Below are positions 27,255 to 36,898 of a DNA stretch of 47,523 bases, one piece after another. Position numbers and translations under genes: made by a program. The notes beneath the pieces were generated by a model. The model searched no databases, was not told where the DNA came from, and saw only the letters and a list, made by a program, of their open reading frames with translations. The stretch's first letter is position 1, and each line of letters starts with the position of its first letter. The DNA is from Echinicola pacifica DSM 19836 (lineage in GTDB: Bacteria > Bacteroidota > Bacteroidia > Cytophagales > Cyclobacteriaceae): assembly GCF_000373245.1 (NCBI RefSeq), contig NZ_KB890755.1, positions 1-47,523 of the forward strand, in the 5' to 3' direction.

Positions 27255-28046
27255 TCAATCTTCAGAGATCATAGTCCCCACCTCTTTACCTTCCACGATA
27301 TCGAGAATCATATTCTCGGTATTACCGTTGGCGATAAAGGTAGGAATGTGTTTTCTAGCGGCAGCCTTCGCCACATTAAGTTTGGACTTCATGCCACCAC
27401 GTCCTTCGGCCTCACCTTTAGTGGACTCTTGGATGAAGTGTTCCACTTTCTCATCGGTACCCACATGGAGGATCCTTCTGGTGTGTTCATCATCAGGGTG
27501 TCCATTATATAAGCCGTCGGTATCGGTGAGCAGGATTAGCATATCGGCATTGATAAGCTCTGCTACTAAGCTAGCCAATTCGTCATTATCCGTAAAGGTG
27601 GACATGGACAGAGAGACTGCATCATCCTCATTGGCGATGGGGATGATCCCTTCAGAGAGAAGGCCTTCATAGCAGTTGATCATATTTTCACGGTGCTTTC
27701 CGGGATCAAAATCCCGCTTGGTTGCCAGTACCTGAGCACATCTCATTCCATAGTCCTGGAATATATTATAATAATGACGCATCATTCTTGGCTGTCCTAC
27801 AGCCGAGAATACCTGACGACGTATGATCTTGTCAGTGATATTGACCTTATTGCCCAATACCTCTTTACCAGCAATCACAGAACCAGAAGACACAAGAACA
27901 GACATAATTCCTCTTTCATAAAGATTCGCGATCTGGTCCACCAGTTTCCGTAATACCGTATTGACAATGCGATTATCTTTATTGGTCATCACATTGGTGC
28001 CGACTTTTATGACAATTCTTTTGGGGTCTTCTATTTTATGATGCAT
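27255..28046 (-). CDS. proB: Glutamate 5-kinase without PUA domain
   Basis: 263 residues. First committed step of proline synthesis: phosphorylates L-glutamate. Amino-acid-kinase fold with IVIKVGTNVM, SVLVSSGSVIAGK, PIANEDDAVS, FTDNDELASLVAEL and LLTDTDGLYN. The C-terminal PUA domain found in E. coli ProB (367 residues) is absent, as in many bacteria. The start overlaps the proC end by 11 bp, implying coupling. Confidence 0.94.
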   Translation of the reverse strand: MHHKIEDPKRIVIKVGTNVMTNKDNRIVNTVLRKLVDQIANLYERGIMSVLVSSGSVIAGKEVLGNKVNITDKIIRRQVFSAVGQPRMMRHYYNIFQDYGMRCAQVLATKRDFDPGKHRENMINCYEGLLSEGIIPIANEDDAVSLSMSTFTDNDELASLVAELINADMLILLTDTDGLYNGHPDDEHTRRILHVGTDEKVEHFIQESTKGEAEGRGGMKSKLNVAKAAARKHIPTFIANGNTENMILDIVEGKEVGTMISED

Positions 28047-28854
28047 TAGTAAATTCCTTTCCTAGTTCAACAGCTCTATTAAATGCAGCGTATGCTGCTT
28101 CTTTGATCATCTCCTTGACATTATTGTCTTCCATGGAGTCCAATGCTGCACGGGTGGTACCGCCCTTAGAGGCTACCTTGTCCATCCATGCTTCCGGATC
28201 CATATCTGAAGATGCGAATAACTCCACTGCTCCTGCAAAAGTCTGCTGGACCAATACACGGGAGTCATGCTTTGAGAAGCCCATTTTTAAGGCGGCTTCC
28301 AGCATAGACTGCATGAAGTAGAAGATATACGCTGGACCACTACCCGAAATACCTGTAGAGGCATCGATATCATTTTCTGTATCCAGGCGAACAGATCTGC
28401 CAGTGGTATCGAGAAGATTCTCGATAGTGGACAGCTCTAGTCGTGATACCTCGTCAGATGCAGTAAAGGAGGTCAGCCCCATCCCTACTTGCGCAGGAAG
28501 GTTTGGCATAGCTCTTACCACTTTGATTCTTCCTAAGCCTTCTTTGATCGCTGCTATGGTCACCCCAGCCATCAAGGAAATAAATATCTGACCCTTAGAA
28601 GTCAGGTCTTTCATATTCGCCATCAACTCATTTGCATGAAATGGCTTTACTGCAATAAATATAACATCTGCTAAAGGAACGCAGTCCTCCAGTCTTTCGA
28701 AAACCGCAAAGTGGCTTCTTTTCCTCAACTCCTCCGTTTTCTCTTTGGAGTTGTCCAAGATCATTAAGTCTTTATCTTTTAAAAATTTTGATTTGGCTAT
28801 CGCCTCGGCATAAGTCAAACCCATGTTGCCTCCACCGATTACAAGAACTTTCAT
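28036..28854 (-). CDS. proC: Pyrroline-5-carboxylate reductase
   Basis: 272 residues. Last step of proline synthesis: reduces pyrroline-5-carboxylate to L-proline. NAD(P)-binding GGGNMG at the N-terminus, AVKPFHANEL, VVRAMPNLPAQVG, and ISGSGPAYIF plus KGGTTRAALDSM in the C-terminal dimer domain. The ATG at 28854 is chosen because the NAD(P)-binding motif starts there; upstream in-frame ATGs would add 33 residues with no family similarity. First gene of the operon. Confidence 0.95.
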   Translation of the reverse strand: MKVLVIGGGNMGLTYAEAIAKSKFLKDKDLMILDNSKEKTEELRKRSHFAVFERLEDCVPLADVIFIAVKPFHANELMANMKDLTSKGQIFISLMAGVTIAAIKEGLGRIKVVRAMPNLPAQVGMGLTSFTASDEVSRLELSTIENLLDTTGRSVRLDTENDIDASTGISGSGPAYIFYFMQSMLEAALKMGFSKHDSRVLVQQTFAGAVELFASSDMDPEAWMDKVASKGGTTRAALDSMEDNNVKEMIKEAAYAAFNRAVELGKEFTNAS

Positions 28855-29239
28855 AGTTTTTTTTGAAAGGTTTTTATAATTTATATTACAAGGACTATCC
28901 CTGTCAATCTTCATTATACGCTCTATGCCGCAATCATCGTGCAGGGATCCCATTTTTTGAAAAAACTTTATCCCAAGGCCTTAAAATTTATGTTTTCAGC
29001 ATGTTTGGCATAGTATTATTGATGAAAATGTATAATATTCACCCGAAATTATAATTATTCTAAAGATCAATTGCACTGATCAGTACAAATAAAAAACACT
29101 GCAAATAAGTCAGTCCCTAAATTAACAGCCCAATATTTCCTTAAAAAAGCAGGACATTCTGTCACCTTTACTGGAAATCCCCCAATATACACTACCCATA
29201 CCTTTTTACATTAGTGGCAATTCCCTGCCCTATTGGAGA
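28855..29239. other. Intergenic region upstream of proC
   Basis: 385 bp. No Bacteroidota TAnnTTTG promoter is apparent. A TTGACA (28902-28907) and TATAAA (28880-28885) pair 16 nt apart on the minus strand resembles an E. coli-type promoter, probably by chance. No gene or clear terminator seen. Confidence 0.4.
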
Positions 29240-29572
29240 TCACTGCCACTCCAGAGCATCGATGGCAAGTATCGTATCATAAATTTCCAATCGGATACTC
29301 TCCACACTTTGGCGGGCTTGATCTAGGTTTATGCCTTCTCTCTCTAAGAAAGTAATATCATTTTGCATCTCTTTCAGGTCCAGGGCCACCACCGAAGGCT
29401 TCATTCGATGCGCTATTCGCGCCATTTCATATAGATCCTCCTTAGCCAACGCCTGCTGAAGTGCTTCCAGAGCATCCAAAGAGGTGGTTTTAAATAATAC
29501 CACCATTTTTCGCTTAAACTCCTCATTGCCTGAAGAGATCTCATCCAGTTTCTTGAAATTTAACTTTTTCAT
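29240..29572 (-). CDS. Stand-alone Hpt phosphotransfer protein
   Basis: 110 residues, almost entirely one helical-bundle Hpt domain. The phospho-accepting histidine is H55 in ARIAHRMKPSVVAL, the usual HxxKxx arrangement. It should shuttle phosphate between a hybrid kinase and a receiver. It follows the NtrC-type regulator by 45 bp in the same direction and is presumably in the same operon. The hybrid kinase 3 kb away is the natural upstream partner, by inference. Confidence 0.85.
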   Translation of the reverse strand: MKKLNFKKLDEISSGNEEFKRKMVVLFKTTSLDALEALQQALAKEDLYEMARIAHRMKPSVVALDLKEMQNDITFLEREGINLDQARQSVESIRLEIYDTILAIDALEWQ

Positions 29573-29617
29573 TGCTCGAATACTTTTACTATACCCACTA
29601 CCTCAGATAAATCAGCC

Positions 29618-30979
29618 TTATGACTCTTCGCTGGCCTCATCATCTTTAAGAAGATTATAAATAGTACTCTTTCCGATATCCAATTGTTTTGCAGTTGCCA
29701 TAACATCTCTGTTATTTTTTTTCAAATGGTACTTTATAATATCTCTCGTGTATTCCTTGAGTGTCTTATTTTCCACCGAAAACAATTTGTCATTGCTTAC
29801 GGAAGAGAAGGTAATATCCTCCTCGCTGATTTCTTTGCCATCGGACAATACCGCTCCCAGCTCCATCACTGCTTTCAGTTCACGGACATTACCTGGAAAG
29901 TTGTATTTAAGAATTTTCTGTTTTGCGGCAGCATTTAGAGTGAGGGCATGGAGATTATTTTCTCTGGCAAAAGCCTCTAGGAAGAATTTAGCAAGAATCA
30001 TTACGTCATTTCCACGATCTCGCAAAGGAGGAAGGCTGATGGGTAATCCGAGGATTCTATAAAACAGGTCTTCTCTAAACTCATTTTTCTTTACTTTTTC
30101 GGCCAAATCCTGATGCGTGGCCACGATTACCCTTACGTCTAACTTCACCTTATTGGCTCCACCAACGCGAGTAATTTCCCGCTCCTGAAGGACACGCAGG
30201 AGCTTAGTTTGGTTATTCAAGTCCAGCTCTGCTATTTCATCGAGAAAAATAGTCCCTCCATCGGCCTGCTCAAACTTCCCTATCTTACGGGTAATGGCTC
30301 CGGTAAAGGCCCCTTTTTCATGACCAAACAGCTCGCTTTCGATCAGCTCATTGGGTATGGCGCCCATATTCACTGCGACAAATTTATTCTTTCGCCTGGA
30401 GCTATTATAATGTATAGCCTTAGCCACCAATTCCTTGCCCGTACCAGTTTCCCCAGAGATGGAAACGGTGATATTGGTTTTTACAGCCTTTTCTATGAGG
30501 TTAAACACCTTCTGAATCGCAGGGCTATTGCCAATAATGGAATTTTGGAACTCAAACCGCTGGCCCAGCTCCTCTTTTAAGGTATCCACCTCTTTCTTGA
30601 GGTTCTGATTTTCACGAATGCGGATAATGCTATTCCATAATAAGTCTTTGGTATTATCGTCTTTGAGGAGGTAATCGCTCACCCCCATCTTCAGTAGCTT
30701 GACCGCCATAGAAATATCCTCCTGAGAACTGATGACAATCACCGGGATATCGGGATGGATTTCTTTGATTTTTCTAAAAATCTCGTCCCCTTTCATATCA
30801 GGCAACGAAAAGTCAAGCGTGATAAGATCGGGGCGAACATGCATATTCTGCAATAGCTCTTTTCCCGATTCATAACGCCTGATATGGTAGTCAGGATTAA
30901 GATTCAAATGGTACTCCAAAACCTGGCCATACCATGGATCATCCTCCACTATAAAAATACAGTATCCCTCCTCGTTCAT
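29618..30979 (-). CDS. Sigma-54-dependent response regulator (NtrC-type)
   Basis: 453 residues. Receiver domain (about 6-122) with acidic pair E12/D13, phospho-acceptor D56 and K106; AAA+ domain (about 145-380) with Walker A GETGTGKE (176-183), GAFTGA (223-228), the loop that contacts sigma-54, and Walker B GGTIFLDEI (241-249). A C-terminal Fis-type helix-turn-helix (about 415-447) ends in AKQLDIGKSTIYNLL. All parts for activating sigma-54 RNA polymerase are intact. The target genes are unknown, and I found no convincing -24/-12 promoter in the window. Confidence 0.94.
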   Translation of the reverse strand: MNEEGYCIFIVEDDPWYGQVLEYHLNLNPDYHIRRYESGKELLQNMHVRPDLITLDFSLPDMKGDEIFRKIKEIHPDIPVIVISSQEDISMAVKLLKMGVSDYLLKDDNTKDLLWNSIIRIRENQNLKKEVDTLKEELGQRFEFQNSIIGNSPAIQKVFNLIEKAVKTNITVSISGETGTGKELVAKAIHYNSSRRKNKFVAVNMGAIPNELIESELFGHEKGAFTGAITRKIGKFEQADGGTIFLDEIAELDLNNQTKLLRVLQEREITRVGGANKVKLDVRVIVATHQDLAEKVKKNEFREDLFYRILGLPISLPPLRDRGNDVMILAKFFLEAFARENNLHALTLNAAAKQKILKYNFPGNVRELKAVMELGAVLSDGKEISEEDITFSSVSNDKLFSVENKTLKEYTRDIIKYHLKKNNRDVMATAKQLDIGKSTIYNLLKDDEASEES

Positions 30980-31061
30980 AGTCGCTTCTGGTAATTATTC
31001 ATAGGCTAGATTTTACTTAGTAAGACTATCAATATAGCCAAATTATGGATTATTTTCGATA

Positions 31062-31094
31062 CAAATTTAAGATTGTTTTCCAAATATTGGAAAA
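31062..31094 (-). promoter_or_regulatory. Promoter with overlapping inverted repeat upstream of the regulator
   Basis: Minus-strand TAAATTTG (31062-31069) matches TAnnTTTG, 82 nt before the regulator start. Just upstream, 31076-31094 is an inverted repeat TTTTCCAA-N3-TTGGAAAA, placed where the -33 region would lie. It could be an operator for the regulator gene or for the divergent glycosyltransferase. Confidence 0.4.
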
Positions 31095-31224
31095 ATACTT
31101 ATTCTAAAAACCCCCTAAACCACTCATAAACAGCGATTTGATAGATTAGCATGCTATTTGGCCTATAGCATTCTAGTAAAATATACCAGTCTAAAGTTTT
31201 TAAAGGTATTAAACCCCAATAGCC

Positions 31225-32028
31225 ATGAACAATATACCAAAAGAGGAATTTCAAAAGTACGCTATGGTAGTTCCATGTCATAATGAGGGAATTAGATTAC
31301 CATACCATCATTTCCTCATGTTTGCGAAGTTAAATCCTGAGGTTTTGATCTGTTTTGTGAATGATGCAAGCACGGATGAAACGCCAAAAACGCTTAGACA
31401 GATGCAGCTTCAGTCTCCGGAAAACATCTCCATACTTACTTTGGGGAAAGCCGCCGGAAGATCAGCGGCGATCAGGCATGGTATCTTACATATATATAAA
31501 AACCATCCCGTAAAACACTTTGGAGTGATGGATGCTTCTTTTGAGGTGAGTGCCGAAGACTGGCTGGAAGTCGCGGTATTCCAGGAGCATCATTCAGAAT
31601 CCGAATTGGTATTGGGTAAAGATAAACACCTAACGTTTAATACGACCAGAATTAATTTTCAAAAAGGAACCTATTGTTCCTTGGTCAAGGGGGTATTGGG
31701 TTGGCTCTTCAATGCAAATTATCACGATGCGGAGTGCGACGTGAAAATTTTTCATCGCAACCTGATCCCCCATTTATTTAACAAACCATTTCATGCCTCT
31801 TGGTTATTTGATGTGGAAATATTCCTCCGACTCCTCCAGCGGTTTGGAAGATTAAGTCCTAGCAAAAAGATCAATGAGTATAGGTTGGGTAATTCCTTGC
31901 CCAACTGTCCAAGGGAGGTAAAGCTTATTGACAAAATTCTGTCGCCAATTCATCTGGCGCAGTTGTATTACACCTATAAACTGGTCCCGCAGGTGGCCAC
32001 TTGGAACCAAACTAAACCTGCTTATTAA
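31225..32028 (+). CDS. Family 2 glycosyltransferase, dolichyl-phosphate-glucose synthase-like
   Basis: 267 residues. MVVPCHNEGIRLPYHHF, CFVNDASTDETP, LGKAAGRSAAIRHGI, and HFGVMDASFEV follow the pattern of Alg5/DPM-like enzymes that load sugar onto a polyprenyl phosphate. The usual DTQCGFK motif is DAECDVKIF here. There is no C-terminal membrane region. It lies on the opposite strand between the two halves of the phosphorelay locus. Function beyond sugar transfer is not clear. Confidence 0.82.
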   Translation: MNNIPKEEFQKYAMVVPCHNEGIRLPYHHFLMFAKLNPEVLICFVNDASTDETPKTLRQMQLQSPENISILTLGKAAGRSAAIRHGILHIYKNHPVKHFGVMDASFEVSAEDWLEVAVFQEHHSESELVLGKDKHLTFNTTRINFQKGTYCSLVKGVLGWLFNANYHDAECDVKIFHRNLIPHLFNKPFHASWLFDVEIFLRLLQRFGRLSPSKKINEYRLGNSLPNCPREVKLIDKILSPIHLAQLYYTYKLVPQVATWNQTKPAY

Positions 32029-32170
32029 CCCGTATTTAACCAATAAATTAGGATACGGAATATCCCTTCTGAGAGAATCACCAACGAGCTCTTGAGTGGA
32101 TACACTTAAAGTAGTAGCGTGAAAAAGTTGCATTATCACCCATATTGGCAGCTAAATCAACGTGAAGATC

Positions 32171-32205
32171 GGCTTTGATCGGCAACCGCTGGTCAAAGCC
32201 TTTTT
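32171..32205 (+). terminator. Terminator downstream of the plus-strand glycosyltransferase
   Basis: Perfect GGCTTTGA/TCAAAGCC stem (32171-32178 with 32193-32200) and TTTTT at 32201-32205, in plus orientation. About 140 nt past the stop codon. Confidence 0.7.
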
Positions 32206-32336
32206 CACTTTCTGAGCTCGCAGAATGAAATCCCCCTCTTCAGCTCCCAAGCCTCTTTTGTCTTAGAAACGGCTAGGTCATTTTTCCAGAAAGACCCAGC
32301 ACTCTTAATATCTATAGTTGTAATTGGATACTTACT

Positions 32337-35300
32337 TTACTCCTTATCTATGGATGCGATATAAGCTGCCAAGGAAGCTATGCCGAGATCCAAAAGCCTT
32401 ACCATCTGATTCATCTTTTGGACATGAGATTCATTGGTAAAGTCAAATACCTCTAAATGCTCAATTTGCAAGGCCAAGTCTGCCAAACTATCCATTTGGA
32501 GCGTGCTTGCCGACCCATATAAGCGATGGGAGGCGAGGATGATATCTCCCGCTTTTTTATCCATCATTTTACTGAGTTCGATCTTGGAATGCTTCATCTC
32601 TCTCAGGCCTGAGTTCAGAAGGTCCTTGATCACTTTTTGGTCCGACTGGTACAGTCCTAGGAAAGCGGTGAACTTCTCTATCTCAAACTTCAGCTCAGGT
32701 ATATCCACGGTTTTAGCGGGCAGCTTAGGTTCAGTAAACAGTTGCCACTTCTTAAGCAAGGTAATGAGGTCAGACTCCACAAATGGCTTTGATATAAAGT
32801 CATTCATGCCTGATTCCCGGGTTTTCTCCCGTTCGCCTTTGACATTCCCCGCCGTCAGTGCCAATATAATTGGCTGAGGCAAGTCTGTCAGTTCCCTGAT
32901 TTTCTCTGTCGCCTTATACCCATTCATCACTGGCATCTGCACATCCATGAATATCAGGCTGGGGCATTCTTTTTTAAATATCTCTACGGCTTCCAAGCCA
33001 TTACGAGCTTCCAGAATGATAGCCTCCGCTGCCAGATCGGCCACCACTGTTTTGGCGAGTAGCAGGTTGATTTCGTTATCTTCCACTATCATCACCTTGG
33101 TGCCAGGAGCCAGCACGGAGCGAGGGCTTTCTGCCTTAGCAGGCAGGATGCTGCTGACATCCATTTCCTCCTGTTGCTTTACCCGCTGCAGCGCCCGGTA
33201 CATCTCCTGGATTTTGATAGGCTTTACGAGCCTCAGGCGGACATCCAGTTCTCTGCAGGCCTTTCGGATCACCTCATCATCGGAGGAAGAATGCAAAAAT
33301 ATGATGGGTTGGTAATCAAAATTCTCTCTAATCTTACGTATCGTCTCAATCCCATTGAGATATGGCATATTATAATCCATCAGGATGACATCGTATACAC
33401 TGCCTTCTTTCAGCAATTGTAAAGCCTCGATACCATCCTTAGCCTGTGCGGAGGCGATATCTTTAAGGGATAGCATTTGCTCGAGGATCAATCGGTTATT
33501 TGCATTATCATCCACAATCAAGACGGAATCAATGCCTAATACCTCCTCCACATCTACCGGAAAGCCATCTTCACATTGGACCGTAAGGTCAAAATAAAAG
33601 GTACTTCCCTCCTCCGGCACACTCTCCAAAGCCAGCTGGCTATCCATCAGCTGCAGCAGGGAATTGGAGATGGTAAGGCCTAAGCCGGTGCCCCCGTACT
33701 TCTTGGTGGTGCCGATATCTTCCTGTGAGAAGGCCTCGAAGATCTTAGCCTGCTTGGAAGGCTTGATACCGATCCCCGTATCACGTACTGAGAAGCGAAG
33801 CCTCATCTGTCCGAGCTCTTTTATCTCCGAAAGGATCTCCACCTTCAGTTCTATTTCTCCCTGCTGGGTAAATTTCGTGGCATTGCCGAGCAGATTTACC
33901 AATACCTGCTTGAGCCTTACACTGTCCACCCAGATGAACCTCGGTATGCCCGATTGTATATTCAAAAGCATCTCTAAGCCCTTCTTATGCACATCATAGG
34001 TGATGATATCACTCGCCTGATTGGTCAGCTCATAGAGGTCACACTTATCGATGTCCAGTTCTAATTTTCCCGCCTCGATTTTGGAAAAATCCAATATATC
34101 GGAGATGATATTAAGGAGCACATTGGCAGACTGATGGACGATGGACAGGTATTGATTCTGCGTCTCGGTGAGGTCAGTCTTGAGCACCAGGTCGGTAAAA
34201 CCGATCACCCCATTCAGCGGGGTTCTGATCTCATGGCTCATATTAGCGAGAAACTCTGATTTAGAGCTGCTCGCCTCCTCTGCTACCACGATTGCAGCCT
34301 TGAGTTTTTCTCGTTGTAGGCAGGACTCGGTGATGTCCTGTGTCAGCATCATGATCCCGCCGATTGTTCCGTCATGCTTATGCCAAGGCCGTACCTCCCA
34401 ACGCAGGTATTGGTCAGCCTTCCAGCCCGGTGGACGCCATACTTCCTCGCTTTTGCTGATCACCTCCCCTTTCAGAGCCCGCTGGTGAATGGTCTTCCAT
34501 CGTGGAGATATGTTTTTGAATACCTCATAATGTGATTTACCAAGCAGCTCCTCGCCTTCCAGCCTGTACTCTTCCTTCCAGCGATCACTCAAGGCAATAT
34601 ACCTTACCTCCTCATCAAACATCGCCACGGCGGCAGGCGCATGCTTCACGAAGGCACTAAGTCTCGCTCTCTCATCCTCCAATAAATTCTCTGCGGCCTT
34701 ACGCTCGCTTATATTCAAAGCTATGCCCAGATAACCGATCACATCGCCCCAGTCATCCCGCATGGCGGTGACAGCGAGCGAGACTGGAATGATCTCCCCT
34801 TTCTTCCGGATAAAATTCCATTCACGGAGTTCGGCACCGTCGGTCTCCGGTACTACGGTGAAGATCTCCATTCCCTTGATTTCTCGCTTAAACCTCGCCG
34901 AAAGCTCTTTACTCCTCTGCTCCAATTCCTCAGGGACGTGGAAGATGGAAGGGTTTACCTTTCCGATGACATCCTCAGCATTGTATCCTAATATCTTCTC
35001 TGCACCACTATTAAAAACAGTAATAATTCCATCAGTCCCAGTGGCGACAATGCTTATTTCGGTGCTGGCTTTCTGTACATTGGCTAATAATCTATTCGTC
35101 TGAACAATCTCCATTTCCGCGGTCTTTCGATCCGTAATATCCTGGAATGCACCATATACCCGAACGCACTTTCCTTTTTTGAATTCGGGAATAGCCACCA
35201 CCCGAATCCAAATTTCCTTACCCTGAGCAGTGATAAGCTCCAGTTCCAGGTCATACTTCTTACCAAACTTCAGCGCTGTGTCAAAGGCCAGCTCTATCCT

Positions 35301-36281
35301 TTTTCTACTTTTTCCGGGTTTAAAGAAATTAATAGAATTCTCGATAGTAGGCGTAAAACTGCGGTCCAGGCCATAAATCTCATAGGTGATATCGGTCCAG
35401 AAAATCTTATTATTGACCATATCCACCTCCCAGCCTCCTACCCTCGCGGCCTTATTGGTTTGTTCTAGCATCTCCTTTAGTCGCTCATGCTCTATCTCCA
35501 ACCGGTATCGGTCTGTGATATCCAGGGCATTGCCTAAGACATATTCCTGCCCATCCGGAGATTCTTGAAGTAGATTATTGTACACCCATATCCGAGAACT
35601 GCCGTCCTTATGACGGATTTTCATGGTGCCCTTGGAAATCTTATCCTTTTGGATATCGATGAGTATCTGATGGAGATAGGGGTGATGATGTTTTGGGATA
35701 AGATCAAACAATGACTTACCAATAATTTCCTCCACCTCATAGCCCAGATTACGAGCACTGGCACTATTTACCGATAGCAACTTACCCTCCAAATCATGCG
35801 CACAGATCATCCCTATGGATTTTTCGAAAAAATTATCAAACTGCCAGTTGAGGTAGAATTTTAAATCATACTTATTCAGAACGGCTAGCTTTTCGCTTAT
35901 TTCTAATACGATCAGGTTCATCATCGCCAGAGAGGAGGAGGTCATCCCCAACTTTCCGATTGCCACAAAGGCACCACGGATGGGCTTCCCATCAATAGGA
36001 AAAAACACCGCTTCCTCCACCCCCAGATCGTGTAGGTCGTCGGGCTCGCTGAGGACTATAGGAGAATGGTACCTTTCCATAAGCCGGTCCATCGCCACCT
36101 GAAACTTTTTACAGCTAGGTTCCTCCAGGTTCTCCTGATGGAAAATCCGCCAGCTTCCATTGATATATACCAAAAGAATGCTCTGCTCACAGGAGCAGGT
36201 CATCATAGCCATGCGCCATAAGTTCTCCAGCTGTAGCTGATCCTCCTTTTTTGCTTCCCCTGATGTCCAAATATACTTCAT
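32337..36281 (-). CDS. Hybrid sensor histidine kinase with four PAS, two receivers and an Hpt domain
   Basis: 1314 residues, no membrane segment, so a cytoplasmic sensor. Order: GAF-like N-terminus (about 1-145), four PAS/PAC units (about 150-262, 278-390, 398-530, 540-655), HisKA with H683 in MSHEIRTPLNG, HATPase (N-box about 800, G-boxes 834-868), receiver 1 with D969, receiver 2 with D1113, and a C-terminal Hpt with H1252. A full phosphorelay is thus in one chain, as in BarA/ArcB-like kinases but with many more sensory modules. Partners are probably the Hpt protein and the sigma-54 activator at 29240-30979. The PAS ligands are unknown. Confidence 0.93.
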   Translation of the reverse strand: MKYIWTSGEAKKEDQLQLENLWRMAMMTCSCEQSILLVYINGSWRIFHQENLEEPSCKKFQVAMDRLMERYHSPIVLSEPDDLHDLGVEEAVFFPIDGKPIRGAFVAIGKLGMTSSSLAMMNLIVLEISEKLAVLNKYDLKFYLNWQFDNFFEKSIGMICAHDLEGKLLSVNSASARNLGYEVEEIIGKSLFDLIPKHHHPYLHQILIDIQKDKISKGTMKIRHKDGSSRIWVYNNLLQESPDGQEYVLGNALDITDRYRLEIEHERLKEMLEQTNKAARVGGWEVDMVNNKIFWTDITYEIYGLDRSFTPTIENSINFFKPGKSRKRIELAFDTALKFGKKYDLELELITAQGKEIWIRVVAIPEFKKGKCVRVYGAFQDITDRKTAEMEIVQTNRLLANVQKASTEISIVATGTDGIITVFNSGAEKILGYNAEDVIGKVNPSIFHVPEELEQRSKELSARFKREIKGMEIFTVVPETDGAELREWNFIRKKGEIIPVSLAVTAMRDDWGDVIGYLGIALNISERKAAENLLEDERARLSAFVKHAPAAVAMFDEEVRYIALSDRWKEEYRLEGEELLGKSHYEVFKNISPRWKTIHQRALKGEVISKSEEVWRPPGWKADQYLRWEVRPWHKHDGTIGGIMMLTQDITESCLQREKLKAAIVVAEEASSSKSEFLANMSHEIRTPLNGVIGFTDLVLKTDLTETQNQYLSIVHQSANVLLNIISDILDFSKIEAGKLELDIDKCDLYELTNQASDIITYDVHKKGLEMLLNIQSGIPRFIWVDSVRLKQVLVNLLGNATKFTQQGEIELKVEILSEIKELGQMRLRFSVRDTGIGIKPSKQAKIFEAFSQEDIGTTKKYGGTGLGLTISNSLLQLMDSQLALESVPEEGSTFYFDLTVQCEDGFPVDVEEVLGIDSVLIVDDNANNRLILEQMLSLKDIASAQAKDGIEALQLLKEGSVYDVILMDYNMPYLNGIETIRKIRENFDYQPIIFLHSSSDDEVIRKACRELDVRLRLVKPIKIQEMYRALQRVKQQEEMDVSSILPAKAESPRSVLAPGTKVMIVEDNEINLLLAKTVVADLAAEAIILEARNGLEAVEIFKKECPSLIFMDVQMPVMNGYKATEKIRELTDLPQPIILALTAGNVKGEREKTRESGMNDFISKPFVESDLITLLKKWQLFTEPKLPAKTVDIPELKFEIEKFTAFLGLYQSDQKVIKDLLNSGLREMKHSKIELSKMMDKKAGDIILASHRLYGSASTLQMDSLADLALQIEHLEVFDFTNESHVQKMNQMVRLLDLGIASLAAYIASIDKE

Positions 36282-36635
36282 ATGCCTAACCTTAAATCAA
36301 TAACTTGATACCCTAATGCCTTTAATCCTATTGCTACTTTAATATTATTCAATGCATAAAAAAATTAAGTCTTTTGCCCTATTATATCTTAGAAAAGTTG
36401 TAAATAGAAATAGTTCTCTTTCAATATAGGCAATTAAATCATCGTTAAATAGCTTTAGACCTACCTTTTAGTCTATTAAGAGCTTCTAAAAACTATAATA
36501 ACATATTAGTGTATAACAATAACTTTATAGTGTATTAAAAAAATTTAGTTGTAAAAATACAATTATTTTGGGCTCATAGATTTATTAAGTCAGAGATTTT
36601 ATCAAAAGTCAAAAAATAGCATTTATCTTAATTTA

Positions 36636-36675
36636 TTCATTTGCCCTTGGGCAGGCTTTTTTAAAGGCAAATGAA
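36636..36675. repeat. Inverted repeat TTCATTTGCC/GGCAAATGAA
   Basis: Two perfect 10-bp arms (36636-36645, 36666-36675) flanking 20 nt. No T run on either side, so not a simple terminator; role unknown. Confidence 0.5.
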
Positions 36676-36768
36676 GCGGCTACTAAGATCAGGGTGAATG
36701 ATCCCATAAAAAAAAGTGGTATTAGATATGCTAAAACAGAGGCCTATTATATTAGCTCAGAAACAAAG

Positions 36769-36863
36769 AAAAGGCTACCCAAATCTCCTTGTTTTTTCCC
36801 AGTCAGAATTGCCAAATAATGCAATCCATAAACAGAAAAAATCAAGAGGACAGGTAGCCTTTT
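36769..36863 (-). terminator. Long hairpin, possible terminator of the second susCD unit
   Basis: 95-nt structure in minus orientation. Outer 11-bp stem AAAAGGCTACC/GGTAGCCTTTT, an inner imperfect stem of about 14 bp (TCCTCTTGATTTTTTC against GAAAAAACAAGGAGA) and an apical ATTGC/GCAAT stem. The minus-strand 3' arm ends TTTTCTTTGTTT. Either an unusual terminator or a structured RNA. Confidence 0.5.
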
Positions 36864-36898
36864 ACGTCTGTTAAACCCTATTTATTGTATTTATTAAA

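Larger units (their letters stand above)
36282..36898. other. Intergenic region with two hairpins, downstream of susD
   Basis: 617 bp without a gene. It carries two inverted-repeat structures (36636-36675 and 36769-36863), both AT-rich outside the stems. No TAnnTTTG promoter for the kinase was found. Confidence 0.5.

Noticed and set aside
28880-28907. TTGACA/TATAAA pair upstream of proC
   Set aside because: Fits the E. coli sigma-70 consensus, not the Bacteroidota one; likely chance in AT-rich DNA.
29210-29225. TGGCAATTCCCTGC as a sigma-54 -24/-12 promoter
   Set aside because: Spacing between GG and GC is one base short of the required 10.
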